A stretch of 64,000 bases of DNA, from the NCBI GenBank assembly GCA_041656295.1, contig JBBADV010000007.1, positions 62,001-126,000 of the forward strand, written 5' to 3'. The notes beneath the pieces were generated by a model that worked only from the letters and a program-made list of their open reading frames with translations, was not told where the DNA came from and did no database searches. Positions 1 to 8,884 of the stretch are shown in pieces; the first letter of the stretch is position 1, and each line of letters starts with the position of its first letter. Position numbers and translations under genes: made by a program. Source of the stretch: Kiritimatiellales bacterium. Lineage in GTDB: Bacteria > Verrucomicrobiota > Kiritimatiellia > Kiritimatiellales > Tichowtungiaceae.

Positions 1-387
1 ATGAATCATAATAATGCAGAGTTTATTATGAGCGGTGGAAATATCTCTGTCGGATATTTTAATTTAGGATCGAATGCAACAGTTTCTATCAGCGGCGGTA
101 CATTTGAAATTCAAAATAACTGGGTGATGAACGGAACTCATACGGCGATTGATCTTTGCGGAGGAACAATCGTTTTTAATAATGCAAACGGTGGAGACGG
201 GACGTTTGGCGACATCATTCAGGGATATATTGATGCCGGTTATATTGTCGGCTACGGCGGTACAGAAGCGTTGAATGTGGAGAAAAATGGAGATGTATGG
301 ACAATCACTGCAGTTCCTGAAGCTTCATCGATCACGTTGTTTTTGATCAGCTCTGTAAGTATTATTGGGCTCAGAAAAAAGCTTTAA
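1..387 (+). CDS. PEP-CTERM sorted secreted protein, 3' part
   Basis: C-terminal 128 residues of a protein whose frame is open at the window edge; the Met at base 1 is probably internal. The visible part is Gly/Asn/Ser rich with repeated short beta-strand-like units (SGGNISVG, ISGGTFEI, LCGGTIVF), as in autotransporter-like surface proteins. It ends with a PEP-CTERM tail: VPEASS, a hydrophobic segment, then a basic end (LRKK). In this family the tail directs export and removal by an exosortase, so the protein is probably surface exposed or attached to an exopolysaccharide matrix. The function of the main domain is not recognisable. The stop lies 4 bases before the next gene's ATG. Confidence 0.7.
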   Translation: MNHNNAEFIMSGGNISVGYFNLGSNATVSISGGTFEIQNNWVMNGTHTAIDLCGGTIVFNNANGGDGTFGDIIQGYIDAGYIVGYGGTEALNVEKNGDVWTITAVPEASSITLFLISSVSIIGLRKKL

Positions 388-391
388 TACA

Positions 392-3115
392 ATGGTTCCT
401 GTTGCGTTTTTGATAACATTGCTGGGTGTTTCGGCGCCCAGCAATTTATGTTTAAACACACAGGTTGCATGGATGGATGCGTTGCCGGAACAGGGATGTT
501 TCGCCGAATTTGCAATTGACGGAAACTTAAATACATACGCCCGTACTGAATTCCCGGGACCATGGGATTTTACGATTGATCTGCAAACAAAAGCATCCGG
601 TATAAACCGGATTGTGTTCTCGCCGGACACAGAACGGTACGCCTCTGAGTATAAAATTCAGATATCGGACGACAACTGGACATGGATTGATCTGGTTGTA
701 CAAAGCAACGGCACAGGAAATTCCTGTTCCTATGAAATTTTTCCGGAGGCATCGGGGCGGTACATAAAAATTACAGTTGCGGCGCAAAGCGGCTTACAAA
801 GTCATATAATCCGTAATGTTGAAGTTTTCGGATATGCCGGCGAATATTGTAAAGCGTTTCCGTTCGACCCGCCGGAGCGCCCGGAAATTATTTTTAAACT
901 GATCGTTGGACGGGACACAGATTTTCTTTGGAAATACAGATATAATCCGGAAGAAATTTTTGCGCGCTTCGACCGGGTTTACCAGTCAGTTCAGCCGCTT
1001 TTGAAACACTATAATCTCTCATTTGTAATCTGCCCGAGTCTGTTCTATTCCAACACGGATGACGAAGGCTACGGACGCGAAGTCACTCCGGTTTATACCA
1101 TTGATCCCGTTCTGATTTCATTACTGGATGAATTTGAAGCCAGAAGCTGGAACTATTCCAGTAAAGACTGCGCGCCGGGATTTCATCTGATGGTATATTC
1201 ATCGGATGCATCTCATCAGCAGGAAGAATTTGACATCCCATGGCCCCCGTTAAACCGTGCCGAGTATTCCACGGATGGACACAAGGGCATGACGCTCGAT
1301 ATTCAAACCGCGCGTGATCTGAAATTCCGCTATCCGCGCACATTCTGCGGCATTGTTTTCCATGAACTGCTTGGCAGCAACCGCCGGTGGCTGAACGGCG
1401 GTGATGGCGGTATTCCCAAAGATGATGAAGCCATCCGCGCCTGGGCTGATTTCTGCCGCGACTACGGTTTGGAACTGGTCTGGGGCGATCCGAAGTGGAC
1501 CGCTTCCGGGCTGCCTGAAGGAAACAGCATTTTTGTGAACGACTCCAACTACACAGCTAACACCGAAATCTGGGCCGATGTGCTGGCATACACCCGGACG
1601 GCTTGCGGCTCAAATGCTGTTTTTGTAATCAACAACAACAATTTTAACCTTGCCGATTCGCTGATGCGCTATGGCGACGTGGTGACAAACTCTGCTGCCG
1701 GTGTACCGTCATGGCTTCAGTTTAATCTGCCGTTTAAACAGCATCCGGTTTTTGACTGGGCAGAACAGGGGTTTCGATGGGGACAGAATCTTCAAGACTG
1801 GTTCTGGAGGAGCGGGGTAAAAAATTATGCAACCGTCAACTGGATTCAGAATTTTTTTAATCCCTGTATGCCTATGGAAATTGTTTCTGCCGGAATGGCT
1901 GGTGCGCTGGCTCACAACGCATCCGTCATCTATTTAGAATCGCCGGGATATTTTTGGCACGGACCGGTCACAACACCTGTTACCGTTAGCGACGAGTATG
2001 AACCGACGTATCAGTTTCATCGTTTTGTCAACTTCGCGACTAATATTCAGAACGATATTTCCGGTACAAACGGAATCAATTTTTATTTTGATTCCGACAC
2101 ACAGCGGATGAGTGAAAACTCGTTGTTGAATCCGCCGGATAATTATGATCAGAGCACGCTGATTTTTTACCGGACCGATGTCCCCGCGCTGCCGCAGACG
2201 TTCGACTGCTATAACGGAAAAATTATGTTCCACGAACACGCGGTGCCGTCTGTTCCCGTTAACTGTTTCACTGACCGCATAAGTCGCGTCGTCCGGCTGG
2301 AAAATTATGGTTGCGGATTGGAAGGATTACTTGTCGAGCGCCTGAATAACCGCGGCAGGCGTGACATCGAAATTCACGCGCTCAACGGGCATGCTAAATT
2401 TTACCAGAATGATGCTCGCTTTAATACGGACTTTGTCTATATCACCGCCGCTAATCTTATTTCCGAAAAGATTCTTCAGAATCGGGGTGACCTCGATGAA
2501 CTCATTGTTCTTCGCAACGAATCCGGCGCGCTGGTGCCGTATGTTTATCAACTTTATCTGGATCGCAACCATGATTACCGCCTGAGTGCTCTCACAGAAG
2601 AGGAAAGCATTGCTGTCGTCACGAATGCGATTGGCGGCGAACTGCCTTCACCGGAAAAATTCCTCGGTCTGGTTGTTGCCAAACACCAGGTCTCCATAAA
2701 AAACACCAATACCCGACCGCTGGACCGCCTCGTAATTCTGACAGCAAACGGTACCTCCTGCCGCCTGCAGACAAAACAACTGTTTAAAAACTCCGCCATG
2801 CAGCTTGACATAGAAAATCACTGGCTGACGGACGCACACGGACATCTGCATGTTGCATCGATGGACATCAACCGGAACTTCCGCGAAGAGGTTGTGCTCA
2901 TTCAGCAAACCGGCGATTCACATATCAAAGCAGTGTTTTATGAGGCCGGCGATTCTAAATTTAAAAAAATCCATTCCCGAATATTCCCCGTGGAACCTGA
3001 CGGAACGACTGACGACTGCTGGAATCAGTTATATCGAGCGCCGCAGTCAGACCGGTCAACCGTTTTTTCTAACGTTGAACTATCAGGATCCGCATCCTTA
3101 TTTTACAGCTCCTGA
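392..3115 (+). CDS. Secreted F5/8-type-C domain protein, putative glycoside hydrolase, chimeric C-terminus
   Basis: About 907 residues from the ATG at 392; an in-frame TTG at 365 would add nine residues (with a Lys) and give a more typical signal peptide, and no clear ribosome binding site separates the two. Residues 1-20 are a hydrophobic export signal. Residues ~20-150 resemble a discoidin/F5/8-type C carbohydrate-binding domain (NTYARTEFPGPWDFTIDL, GRYIKITV). Residues ~165-560 look like a TIM-barrel hydrolase with many aromatic and acidic residues (FHELLGSNRRW, ELVWGDPKW, YLESPGYFWHG); GH98 is a possibility but I cannot assign the family. Residues ~610-860 hold FG-GAP/VCBS-like repeats (GDLDELIVL, DINRNFREEVVLI). 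The last ~35 residues are read out of frame through sulfatase DNA, so the natural C-terminus is lost. Confidence 0.65.
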   Translation: MVPVAFLITLLGVSAPSNLCLNTQVAWMDALPEQGCFAEFAIDGNLNTYARTEFPGPWDFTIDLQTKASGINRIVFSPDTERYASEYKIQISDDNWTWIDLVVQSNGTGNSCSYEIFPEASGRYIKITVAAQSGLQSHIIRNVEVFGYAGEYCKAFPFDPPERPEIIFKLIVGRDTDFLWKYRYNPEEIFARFDRVYQSVQPLLKHYNLSFVICPSLFYSNTDDEGYGREVTPVYTIDPVLISLLDEFEARSWNYSSKDCAPGFHLMVYSSDASHQQEEFDIPWPPLNRAEYSTDGHKGMTLDIQTARDLKFRYPRTFCGIVFHELLGSNRRWLNGGDGGIPKDDEAIRAWADFCRDYGLELVWGDPKWTASGLPEGNSIFVNDSNYTANTEIWADVLAYTRTACGSNAVFVINNNNFNLADSLMRYGDVVTNSAAGVPSWLQFNLPFKQHPVFDWAEQGFRWGQNLQDWFWRSGVKNYATVNWIQNFFNPCMPMEIVSAGMAGALAHNASVIYLESPGYFWHGPVTTPVTVSDEYEPTYQFHRFVNFATNIQNDISGTNGINFYFDSDTQRMSENSLLNPPDNYDQSTLIFYRTDVPALPQTFDCYNGKIMFHEHAVPSVPVNCFTDRISRVVRLENYGCGLEGLLVERLNNRGRRDIEIHALNGHAKFYQNDARFNTDFVYITAANLISEKILQNRGDLDELIVLRNESGALVPYVYQLYLDRNHDYRLSALTEEESIAVVTNAIGGELPSPEKFLGLVVAKHQVSIKNTNTRPLDRLVILTANGTSCRLQTKQLFKNSAMQLDIENHWLTDAHGHLHVASMDINRNFREEVVLIQQTGDSHIKAVFYEAGDSKFKKIHSRIFPVEPDGTTDDCWNQLYRAPQSDRSTVFSNVELSGSASLFYSS

Positions 3116-4025
3116 ACCATACGATACGCTCTTTTCTCCTGATCAGTTTACGCTGCCTTCTAACTTTCGCCGCGAGCCGGTTGCGGGCGAGCCGCGGCGT
3201 TTAGAGATTTGGCGGGAGCACTCACGTTCACGGGATGCCGGTGAAGAGGACTTCAAAAAAGCGATGGCCATGTACTGTGGACAAATCCGTTATGTGGATG
3301 ATCAGCTGGGACGGGTGCTTGATAAACTGGAAGAACTGAATCTGCTGGAAAGTACAATTGTTCTGTTTTGGAGCGATCATGGCGAGTTCATTGGTGATTA
3401 TGGAGTAACCCATAAAATGGCCGCCTACTATGACAGCCTGATACGGATTCCCATGATTCTCCGGGACCCGAGTGGACGGATTCCAACCGGCAGGAATCAT
3501 CATATTATCGAAGCCATGGATATTTTTGCGACCATTCTGGATTTATGCGGCATTCCACAGCCGTCCGGCAGCCGCGCGTACAGCCTGTTGAGAGAGAATT
3601 ACATGCCGCGTACCGACGCATATGCGGAAGGCGGATTGTTGATTCCACCTGTGGACGACCCCATTCCTGGACTCAGACTTCGGGCCCCGTCACCACCGAC
3701 GCAGTTTGGCCCCGGTGCCATGCTCCGCACTGATCAGTGGAAACTATGTGTGCACGGCTACGACTGCAGGGAACTGTATGATTTAGGAAGCGACCCGCAC
3801 GAAACCAATAATCTGTATAACAATCCGACTTACGCAACCATTATCCGCGATTTAACGAATCGTCTGGTTCAACGCATGTTATGCTACGGACAAGCACCTG
3901 AGCATCTTCCTCGTCCATTGATTAAGAAAATAGCATGCAATGGGATTCCCATATGGAATAAAGCTGCTTCGGCCGTGATGCAATGTACAGGTATGCTTCC
4001 TGGCAATAAACGTTCCGGGGAATAG
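2997..4025 (+). pseudogene. Sulfatase, C-terminal half only
   Basis: In the frame starting near 2997 the translation is clearly the C-terminal half of an arylsulfatase-type enzyme: LTERLTTAGISYIERR, QPFFLTLNYQDPHP, the metal-site motif WSDHGEFIGDYG followed by THK, then YYDSLIRIPMI and the C-terminal ELYDLGSDPHETNNL block. The N-terminal half, which carries the C/S-x-P-x-R formylglycine nucleophile and the first metal-binding Asp residues, is absent. Upstream DNA instead encodes the glycosidase in another frame. There is no credible start codon with a ribosome binding site, so it is probably not translated. It is either a deletion fusing two neighbouring polysaccharide-degradation genes or an assembly join. 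Confidence 0.8.
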
Positions 4026-4036
4026 ATACATAATTA

Positions 4037-4070
4037 GTCGCCGCTGAAAAAGGCGGTTTTCAGCGGCGAC
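4037..4070 (+). terminator. Perfect 14 bp hairpin after the sulfatase remnant
   Basis: GTCGCCGCTGAAAA pairs perfectly with TTTTCAGCGGCGAC across a six-base loop (AGGCGG). It lies 12 bases after the sulfatase stop. The stem is GC-rich at its base but no T run follows, so it may be a bidirectional or Rho-assisted terminator, or another palindromic element. Confidence 0.55.
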
Positions 4071-4187
4071 TATGTAAAGATTCAAACACAGGGACCTTCT
4101 AAATTCATGGGACTGGGCGTTACCAACGCAGGACTGGCGATGACGCAATCTATTATCTGGGACGCTGATTAATAAGGAATTACGTTT

Positions 4188-4469
4188 ATGGAAATAAGAA
4201 GAATAAATCATCGCTACAAATGGGCATCAAGAAGTCCAATGATGATCGCAAAATTTGGGTATGTGAAAGAGCCTGAAGGCTTAGAATCCACGCTGCCAAA
4301 GGAATCGGTTTACGACCATGCTCTTTATCCCGGAGAAACCCTGAATGATGTTGCCAAGCAGTATGGCGGTTCTAAAGATGCCATCATGCAACGGAATAAT
4401 ATTACGGATGAATTAGCTGTAGGTGCTGGTGTGAAATTGCTGGCTCCTGTTTTGAACTGCATTGAATAA
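4188..4469 (+). CDS. Small LysM-domain protein
   Basis: 93 residues with no signal peptide or membrane segment. Residues ~42-88 form a LysM-like module (YPGETLNDVAKQYGG, DAIMQRNNI, LAVGAGVKLLAPV), a fold that binds peptidoglycan or related N-acetylglucosamine polymers. The N-terminal 40 residues are basic and unassigned. An AAGGA-like site precedes the ATG. Directly upstream (4038-4169) an open frame without a start ends in a GLGVTNAG-containing peptide, perhaps the tail of a lost gene, which makes this a remnant neighbourhood. LysM without a signal peptide also occurs in phage tail proteins, so a phage origin is possible but unproven. Confidence 0.6.
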   Translation: MEIRRINHRYKWASRSPMMIAKFGYVKEPEGLESTLPKESVYDHALYPGETLNDVAKQYGGSKDAIMQRNNITDELAVGAGVKLLAPVLNCIE

Positions 4470-4619
4470 TACCATTGGCACCTGATAAATAATAATGGGA
4501 AGCAGTTCGGGATGTTTGGGAACTAAAAAAACGATAAGCCTTACTATGCTAAAATCGGAATGATGAATGTTCGCCACGATGCCAGCGTTTTCCTACACAC
4601 ATTCTTTGTTAGCTTCAGA

Positions 4620-5774
4620 TTAAACTGTTTTCATAAAATGTTTTTCCAAAAGCATCCAAATGTGAGCCGCCTCGTCATCCCATTTTCCCCAAAGCGTTTG
4701 TAACTCAGCTTGAATTTGCTGCAGACTCGTGCCGAACAGTTCCGCCGAAATCTGCGCCGCGCTTGCAGCGAAAATTTCAGGCGTGATGGATTGCGATAAA
4801 CAAAGGCGCATTGTACCGATGATGCGGTCATCCCAACCGAGCTTACGTTCGAGATCACGGCAGACACGGTCAACACGGTCGGTGAGAAACGGGTTGACCA
4901 TGCGAATAAGCAGATCATCAGCATATACTGCAAAACCTGTTGCAGTGAACAGTTCGTCGACTCCTGTCCATTTTTGGCATAGTGCGGCACCGGATTCTTC
5001 GATGAATGCCTGCCGGGCGCGACGTATTAATTCTGCATTGCCGGCGATCTCGTGCATAAACTGCGCGCCCTTCTGCTGCGCCTGCAACCCCAGCCAAAAA
5101 TGTACGGCGTTGTGTCCGTAGAGTTTTGCCTCTTCGAACGGAAAAAGATCGGGTTTATCAAAAAGTCCGGCGACGCGCCTTTCTGTAATTCCGGCGCAGA
5201 ACTGGATCAGGATTTTATTGAACACTTCAACCAAATGTCCCCGGTCGGCGCCCGGCGCAAGTGGCGGGATGCTGCGCCGGCGGCATTCATCGGCGGGTAA
5301 AACGCAACTCATTTTTCCGATGACCGTATTCAGATAATGTGTCTGTTCAAATGATCCGATTATTTTTTCGAGTTCTTCGGCGGCATGATTGTGATTTTCG
5401 GCCGTGTAAACAAATCTTCGCCGGTCCGGCGATTTCTCGAACCCCGCCTTCATCCAGCCGAGATGTTTGAACGATGCGATGCTGGGCAGCGCGGTCGCAA
5501 TTTCGTCGGCCTGCGCCGCGGCCTGAATCAGTTTTTCCAGATCCGCCGGAACGGACGGATTATAGATTTCGATGCCGGAAATTGTTTCTGATGCAATTGC
5601 TGAATTTGATGCAACGCTGAGTTGTATCGTTCCGTTGTTTGCGCGAATGGAATGGATCAGCGCCGGATCCACATCCGCAATGACAAGCCGGTCAAATCCG
5701 CCGGAAAATGCGCCGCGCAAAAAAATACCGGTTTGAATCGGCCCGATTCCGATTCCGAGAAATGTTGTTTTCAT
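4620..5774 (-). CDS. Mannitol-1-phosphate 5-dehydrogenase-like polyol dehydrogenase
   Basis: 384 residues, close to the usual length for MtlD. An N-terminal Rossmann fold begins at residue 3 (FLGIGIGPIQTGIF) with an acidic residue after strand 2 (IADVD), suggesting NAD use. The polyol dehydrogenase catalytic pattern is present as Lys217, Asn222 and His225 in KLYGHNAVH. The family interconverts a ketose (phosphate) and a polyol (phosphate). As the last gene of a locus with a PfkB kinase, PIG-L deacetylase and deaminase-like protein, it probably acts on a phosphorylated sugar intermediate. The substrate is unknown and mannitol itself is not indicated by a mannitol PTS. Confidence 0.75.
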   Translation of the reverse strand: MKTTFLGIGIGPIQTGIFLRGAFSGGFDRLVIADVDPALIHSIRANNGTIQLSVASNSAIASETISGIEIYNPSVPADLEKLIQAAAQADEIATALPSIASFKHLGWMKAGFEKSPDRRRFVYTAENHNHAAEELEKIIGSFEQTHYLNTVIGKMSCVLPADECRRRSIPPLAPGADRGHLVEVFNKILIQFCAGITERRVAGLFDKPDLFPFEEAKLYGHNAVHFWLGLQAQQKGAQFMHEIAGNAELIRRARQAFIEESGAALCQKWTGVDELFTATGFAVYADDLLIRMVNPFLTDRVDRVCRDLERKLGWDDRIIGTMRLCLSQSITPEIFAASAAQISAELFGTSLQQIQAELQTLWGKWDDEAAHIWMLLEKHFMKTV

Positions 5775-5826
5775 GATTCTGCTCTCAGCTGAAAGTTAAT
5801 CCTGCGACACATCGGTCGATGAAATT

Positions 5827-6927
5827 TTATGAACAAACAAATTTACTCTCCAGACGATTCCATCCGGCGTTTAAGCGTTGCAAAACCTGATCCCATGAAG
5901 GCACGGCGCTGGTTGCATCGGCGGATTCTGTATTGAACGCGCCAACGGCGGCGGCGATTTCAGCCGCAGTTTTCGGCGGTTCTTTCTTTAAAAACGCGGC
6001 AAGAAATCCGGCGATCGTACAATCGCCGGCGCCGGTGGTTCCGATGACTTCGGTTTTCAGGCAAGGCATGAACAGGCTTACGTTATTCCATTCAGCGCCG
6101 CGCCCGCGAACGTGTGCGCCTGTCCGGAGATAAAGTCCTTGAGATCCAAGTTTTATCACCACGATGGAAACTCCAAGATCAATCAACGTCTGTGCGGTTT
6201 GTTCAACCAGTGCACGGTCGATTCCTTGCATTAATTCGCCGGGGAATTTTTCTGTCAGCTCTGCATATTTCGCCGGATGAATCATGAAGAGAATTTCGTC
6301 AATGCTGGGAAGAAAAATATCAACCGACGGCAACACATTTTTAAGCCACTGCGCCCAGTCAACCTGCCCGGCTTCGGACGCCGGATCCACACAGGTCATA
6401 TCCAGTGACGTATATGCTCCGGCGGATTGAGCGCGGTCGAATAACCGTTTCATCTCGCTGCCGTTATTCTGATATATCGAGCGCATCAGAGTTGGATAAC
6501 CGAAGTGAAAAAGTTCGATGCCGCGCAATTGATCGTCGTCAATATCTGCGGCACAGAACGTATGATTCGCGCCGGGACAATGCAGAAATATCCGGTCGAC
6601 ACCGCGCGGATTGATAACGATGGAATAGGATGTCTGAGCATCGGGTCCGGTGATCATTCCTTCATCCAGCGATGTTCCCTGCCGCCGGAGAATGTTGCGG
6701 ATCGTCTGCCCGAAATCGTCAGCGCCGATTTTTGCCATCAGCCGCACCGGCATTTCCAGACGATGCAGCGCGATGCCAGTATTGGAAACCGCGCCGCCGG
6801 TGGAGAGTGTTGCATTGCCGATTTCAGTTAACGTGCCGGGAATAAAAATATTTTCCAGCCCCGGATGGCGCTCCCCGAAATCCGGAATAATATCCAGACA
6901 GATGTGACCGGCGACTGCGATGCTCAT
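5827..6927 (-). CDS. PfkB-family carbohydrate kinase
   Basis: 366 residues with both PfkB signatures: the N-terminal GGAVSNTGIALHRL (residues 44-57) and the C-terminal GTTGAGDCTIAGFLAAF with the catalytic base Asp302. It transfers phosphate from ATP to a sugar hydroxyl in the cytoplasm. The ATG overlaps the stop of the upstream PIG-L gene by four bases (ATGA), indicating translational coupling. Since PfkB enzymes range over ribose, fructose-6-phosphate, KDG and other substrates, the neighbours are the best guide: probably a deacetylated amino sugar or the ketose made from it. Confidence 0.85.
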   Translation of the reverse strand: MSIAVAGHICLDIIPDFGERHPGLENIFIPGTLTEIGNATLSTGGAVSNTGIALHRLEMPVRLMAKIGADDFGQTIRNILRRQGTSLDEGMITGPDAQTSYSIVINPRGVDRIFLHCPGANHTFCAADIDDDQLRGIELFHFGYPTLMRSIYQNNGSEMKRLFDRAQSAGAYTSLDMTCVDPASEAGQVDWAQWLKNVLPSVDIFLPSIDEILFMIHPAKYAELTEKFPGELMQGIDRALVEQTAQTLIDLGVSIVVIKLGSQGLYLRTGAHVRGRGAEWNNVSLFMPCLKTEVIGTTGAGDCTIAGFLAAFLKKEPPKTAAEIAAAVGAFNTESADATSAVPSWDQVLQRLNAGWNRLESKFVCS

Positions 6928-7679
6928 GCGCGTTCTTTCTGCAGGTCTGCCAGCGGATCAAAATCTTCCGGTCCGAGGCCGAGATGAAGGTGGCGCGTCC
7001 ATCCTTCCGCATACTCATATTTGCCGGACTGTTTTCCCATTTCCCGCATCATGTCGCGCATGGTGATCAGATAAGAATCCTGTCCTTGACTGACATCGAG
7101 CCACTCTTTCTGGCTTTTGTGGCAGGCCAGCATTTCAGTTTTCAGATCCATCTGCGCGGAAACGTCCACATAAAAATCCGGCGCCACCGGACGGCGGAAC
7201 GGATCGTGCAGTCCATACGGCATTGCGTGATACAACGCCACCGGCTGTGATGTTACTGGGAAAGCAGGATTGGTGATATGATTGACCATGCCGCGGGTGA
7301 ATGCTGCTGAAACAACCAGACGGCAGGTGTTTGAATGATCCTCCATATAATCAAACGGATAGTGCGTCAGAATAACTTCCGGCGCGACGTCGCGAACTAC
7401 CGCCGCGACTTTGTCCAGCAGCTCTTTCGTATAAAAAATTTCAAGGTCTTGTACGACGCTTTCATGAAAAACTGCGCTGGCTTTTTGACAGGCTGTAAAT
7501 GCTTCGTCACGGCGGATACGGCTGATTTCATCAGCCGGCAGCGCATTTGTTCCCAGCCCGCCCTGTGCGACATTAAAATAGTGAATTTCCCAACCGGCTT
7601 CTTTTAGCCGGAGAAGCGTTCCCGCCATCATAAATTCTATGTCGTCGGGATGGGTTGCCGCCGCCAGTGCTCTTCTCAT
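6924..7679 (-). CDS. PIG-L / LmbE family zinc deacetylase
   Basis: 251 residues. The family's zinc site is visible as HPDD at residues 10-13 and the second His in MEDHSNT (His115). Members remove N-acetyl groups from GlcNAc-containing small molecules such as GlcNAc-inositol or N,N'-diacetylchitobiose. No signal peptide, so it is cytoplasmic and acts after uptake. It starts one base after the stop of the deaminase-like gene and overlaps the kinase gene, so these three are one translational unit. Together they suggest N-deacetylation of an imported amino sugar. Confidence 0.85.
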   Translation of the reverse strand: MRRALAAATHPDDIEFMMAGTLLRLKEAGWEIHYFNVAQGGLGTNALPADEISRIRRDEAFTACQKASAVFHESVVQDLEIFYTKELLDKVAAVVRDVAPEVILTHYPFDYMEDHSNTCRLVVSAAFTRGMVNHITNPAFPVTSQPVALYHAMPYGLHDPFRRPVAPDFYVDVSAQMDLKTEMLACHKSQKEWLDVSQGQDSYLITMRDMMREMGKQSGKYEYAEGWTRHLHLGLGPEDFDPLADLQKERA

Positions 7680-7680
7680 G

Positions 7681-8607
7681 TTAATGCATCTCCACGCTGC
7701 ACTCGCCGATATTCGGGCGAAGATAATTAAATTTCACATTCGGATGATCCGCCAGCAGGCTCATCGGCACGGCGGTATCCACAATTTTTTTCGAAATCAT
7801 CAGCGCAGTCAGCCGCATGCCGAACGGATTATCGTGATGTCCCGGATGCCAGATCGAAACTGTTTCCGTCTGCCATGTCTGCTTCGGGCCGACCGTGACC
7901 GCCGAGCCCGGAACATTCTGTACCACGCCGCCGCCGGATGTGCGCGCGTTTTGAATCAGTGTAATCGGATGCAGTTCCACCTGCCGGGTTCCGAGCTGAC
8001 GATATTCTTCCGGCGAGGGCGGCGTATCTTTATATTTTCCCTTCCGTTTAAACGGATCGTTGAACGCCCAGTGTTTTACTTCGCCCTGCCCGCCCTGCAT
8101 CAACAGACACCGCGCATCCGACCAGCTCTGTTCAAACGACGCGATATCCAGTGTCGGGAAATGCATATTTTCCGGCGGCATGAGCAGTTCCGGGCGAATA
8201 TGATTAAACAATAAATCCATATCCGCTTTTTTAAATCCCAGCGAAAAATTTTCATCCACTGTTTTCCCGTCAACCACCCATTCATCCATGCCCCAGAAAT
8301 GGGCATTGTGCAGTTTAAGCCCCAACGTATTCACCATTTGCGCCACCAGCGGAAGCTGTTCTGTCGGGCCGATCGGACCGCACACGCCGGCCGGGTTATC
8401 CGGCGTCGCCTGCTGCCAGGCATGAATATATTCCAGCGCCTCCGCACAATAAAATTCCTGCGGCGTATCGTAAAAACTGATGTCAAATCCCGGACGGCTG
8501 AGCTGCGCCAGATCGTTCACTGTAAGCCGGGCCGCATCATCCAGAATTTCGCGGTCCAGTGTTGTATAATCCCACCATTGCGGGGCCACCTGACTGATTG
8601 CACGCAT
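7681..8607 (-). CDS. Glucosamine-6-phosphate deaminase-like protein (NagB superfamily)
   Basis: 308 residues, longer than NagB (~266). The superfamily pattern is recognisable: a glycine-rich phosphate-loop region ([11 protein letters not shown]), DEW at 108-110 in place of the DEY of NagB, and [13 protein letters not shown] with the ring-opening His179. NagB converts glucosamine-6-phosphate to fructose-6-phosphate and ammonia. Several motif residues deviate from canonical NagB, so the substrate may be a different amino sugar. It is followed after one base by the PIG-L deacetylase gene. Confidence 0.75.
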   Translation of the reverse strand: MRAISQVAPQWWDYTTLDREILDDAARLTVNDLAQLSRPGFDISFYDTPQEFYCAEALEYIHAWQQATPDNPAGVCGPIGPTEQLPLVAQMVNTLGLKLHNAHFWGMDEWVVDGKTVDENFSLGFKKADMDLLFNHIRPELLMPPENMHFPTLDIASFEQSWSDARCLLMQGGQGEVKHWAFNDPFKRKGKYKDTPPSPEEYRQLGTRQVELHPITLIQNARTSGGGVVQNVPGSAVTVGPKQTWQTETVSIWHPGHHDNPFGMRLTALMISKKIVDTAVPMSLLADHPNVKFNYLRPNIGECSVEMH

Positions 8608-8694
8608 ACCTATTTTCCTCTTTTTGATTATCTGTCTGCTCTTTTATGAAAGTATAAAATTTCAGCGTAATGCCAAATTCAACAGAATCCAGTT

Positions 8695-8868
8695 TTATTC
8701 GAATTTAGGCTCTACAACACGTCCATCATCAATTTCATCAGTTTGATGCTGTTGCAACTCCCGAATGAAATGCAGTAGATCAAACCATCCTTTGATCAAC
8801 GCCACAGTCTCGAATAAAAAAGTTGCAACCAGTCCGATTGAAACATAAATGATCGTAATATTATTCAT
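8695..8868 (-). CDS. Small single-span membrane protein next to the symporter
   Basis: 57 residues from the ATG at 8868, chosen because AAGGAA lies at good spacing before it; an upstream in-frame ATG at 8907 would overlap the symporter. The sequence is one hydrophobic segment (IIYVSIGLVATFLFETVALI) followed by a charged, Asp/Glu-rich tail (ELQQHQTDEIDDG). It begins 17 bases after the sodium:solute symporter stop. It may be a small accessory subunit of that transporter. I do not recognise a named family. Confidence 0.55.
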   Translation of the reverse strand: MNNITIIYVSIGLVATFLFETVALIKGWFDLLHFIRELQQHQTDEIDDGRVVEPKFE

Positions 8869-8884
8869 CGTATATTTCCTTATC

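Noticed and set aside
7639..8214. 191-codon + strand frame antisense to the deaminase-like gene
   Set aside because: His/Arg-rich translation without motifs, opposite to a gene with clear NagB motifs.
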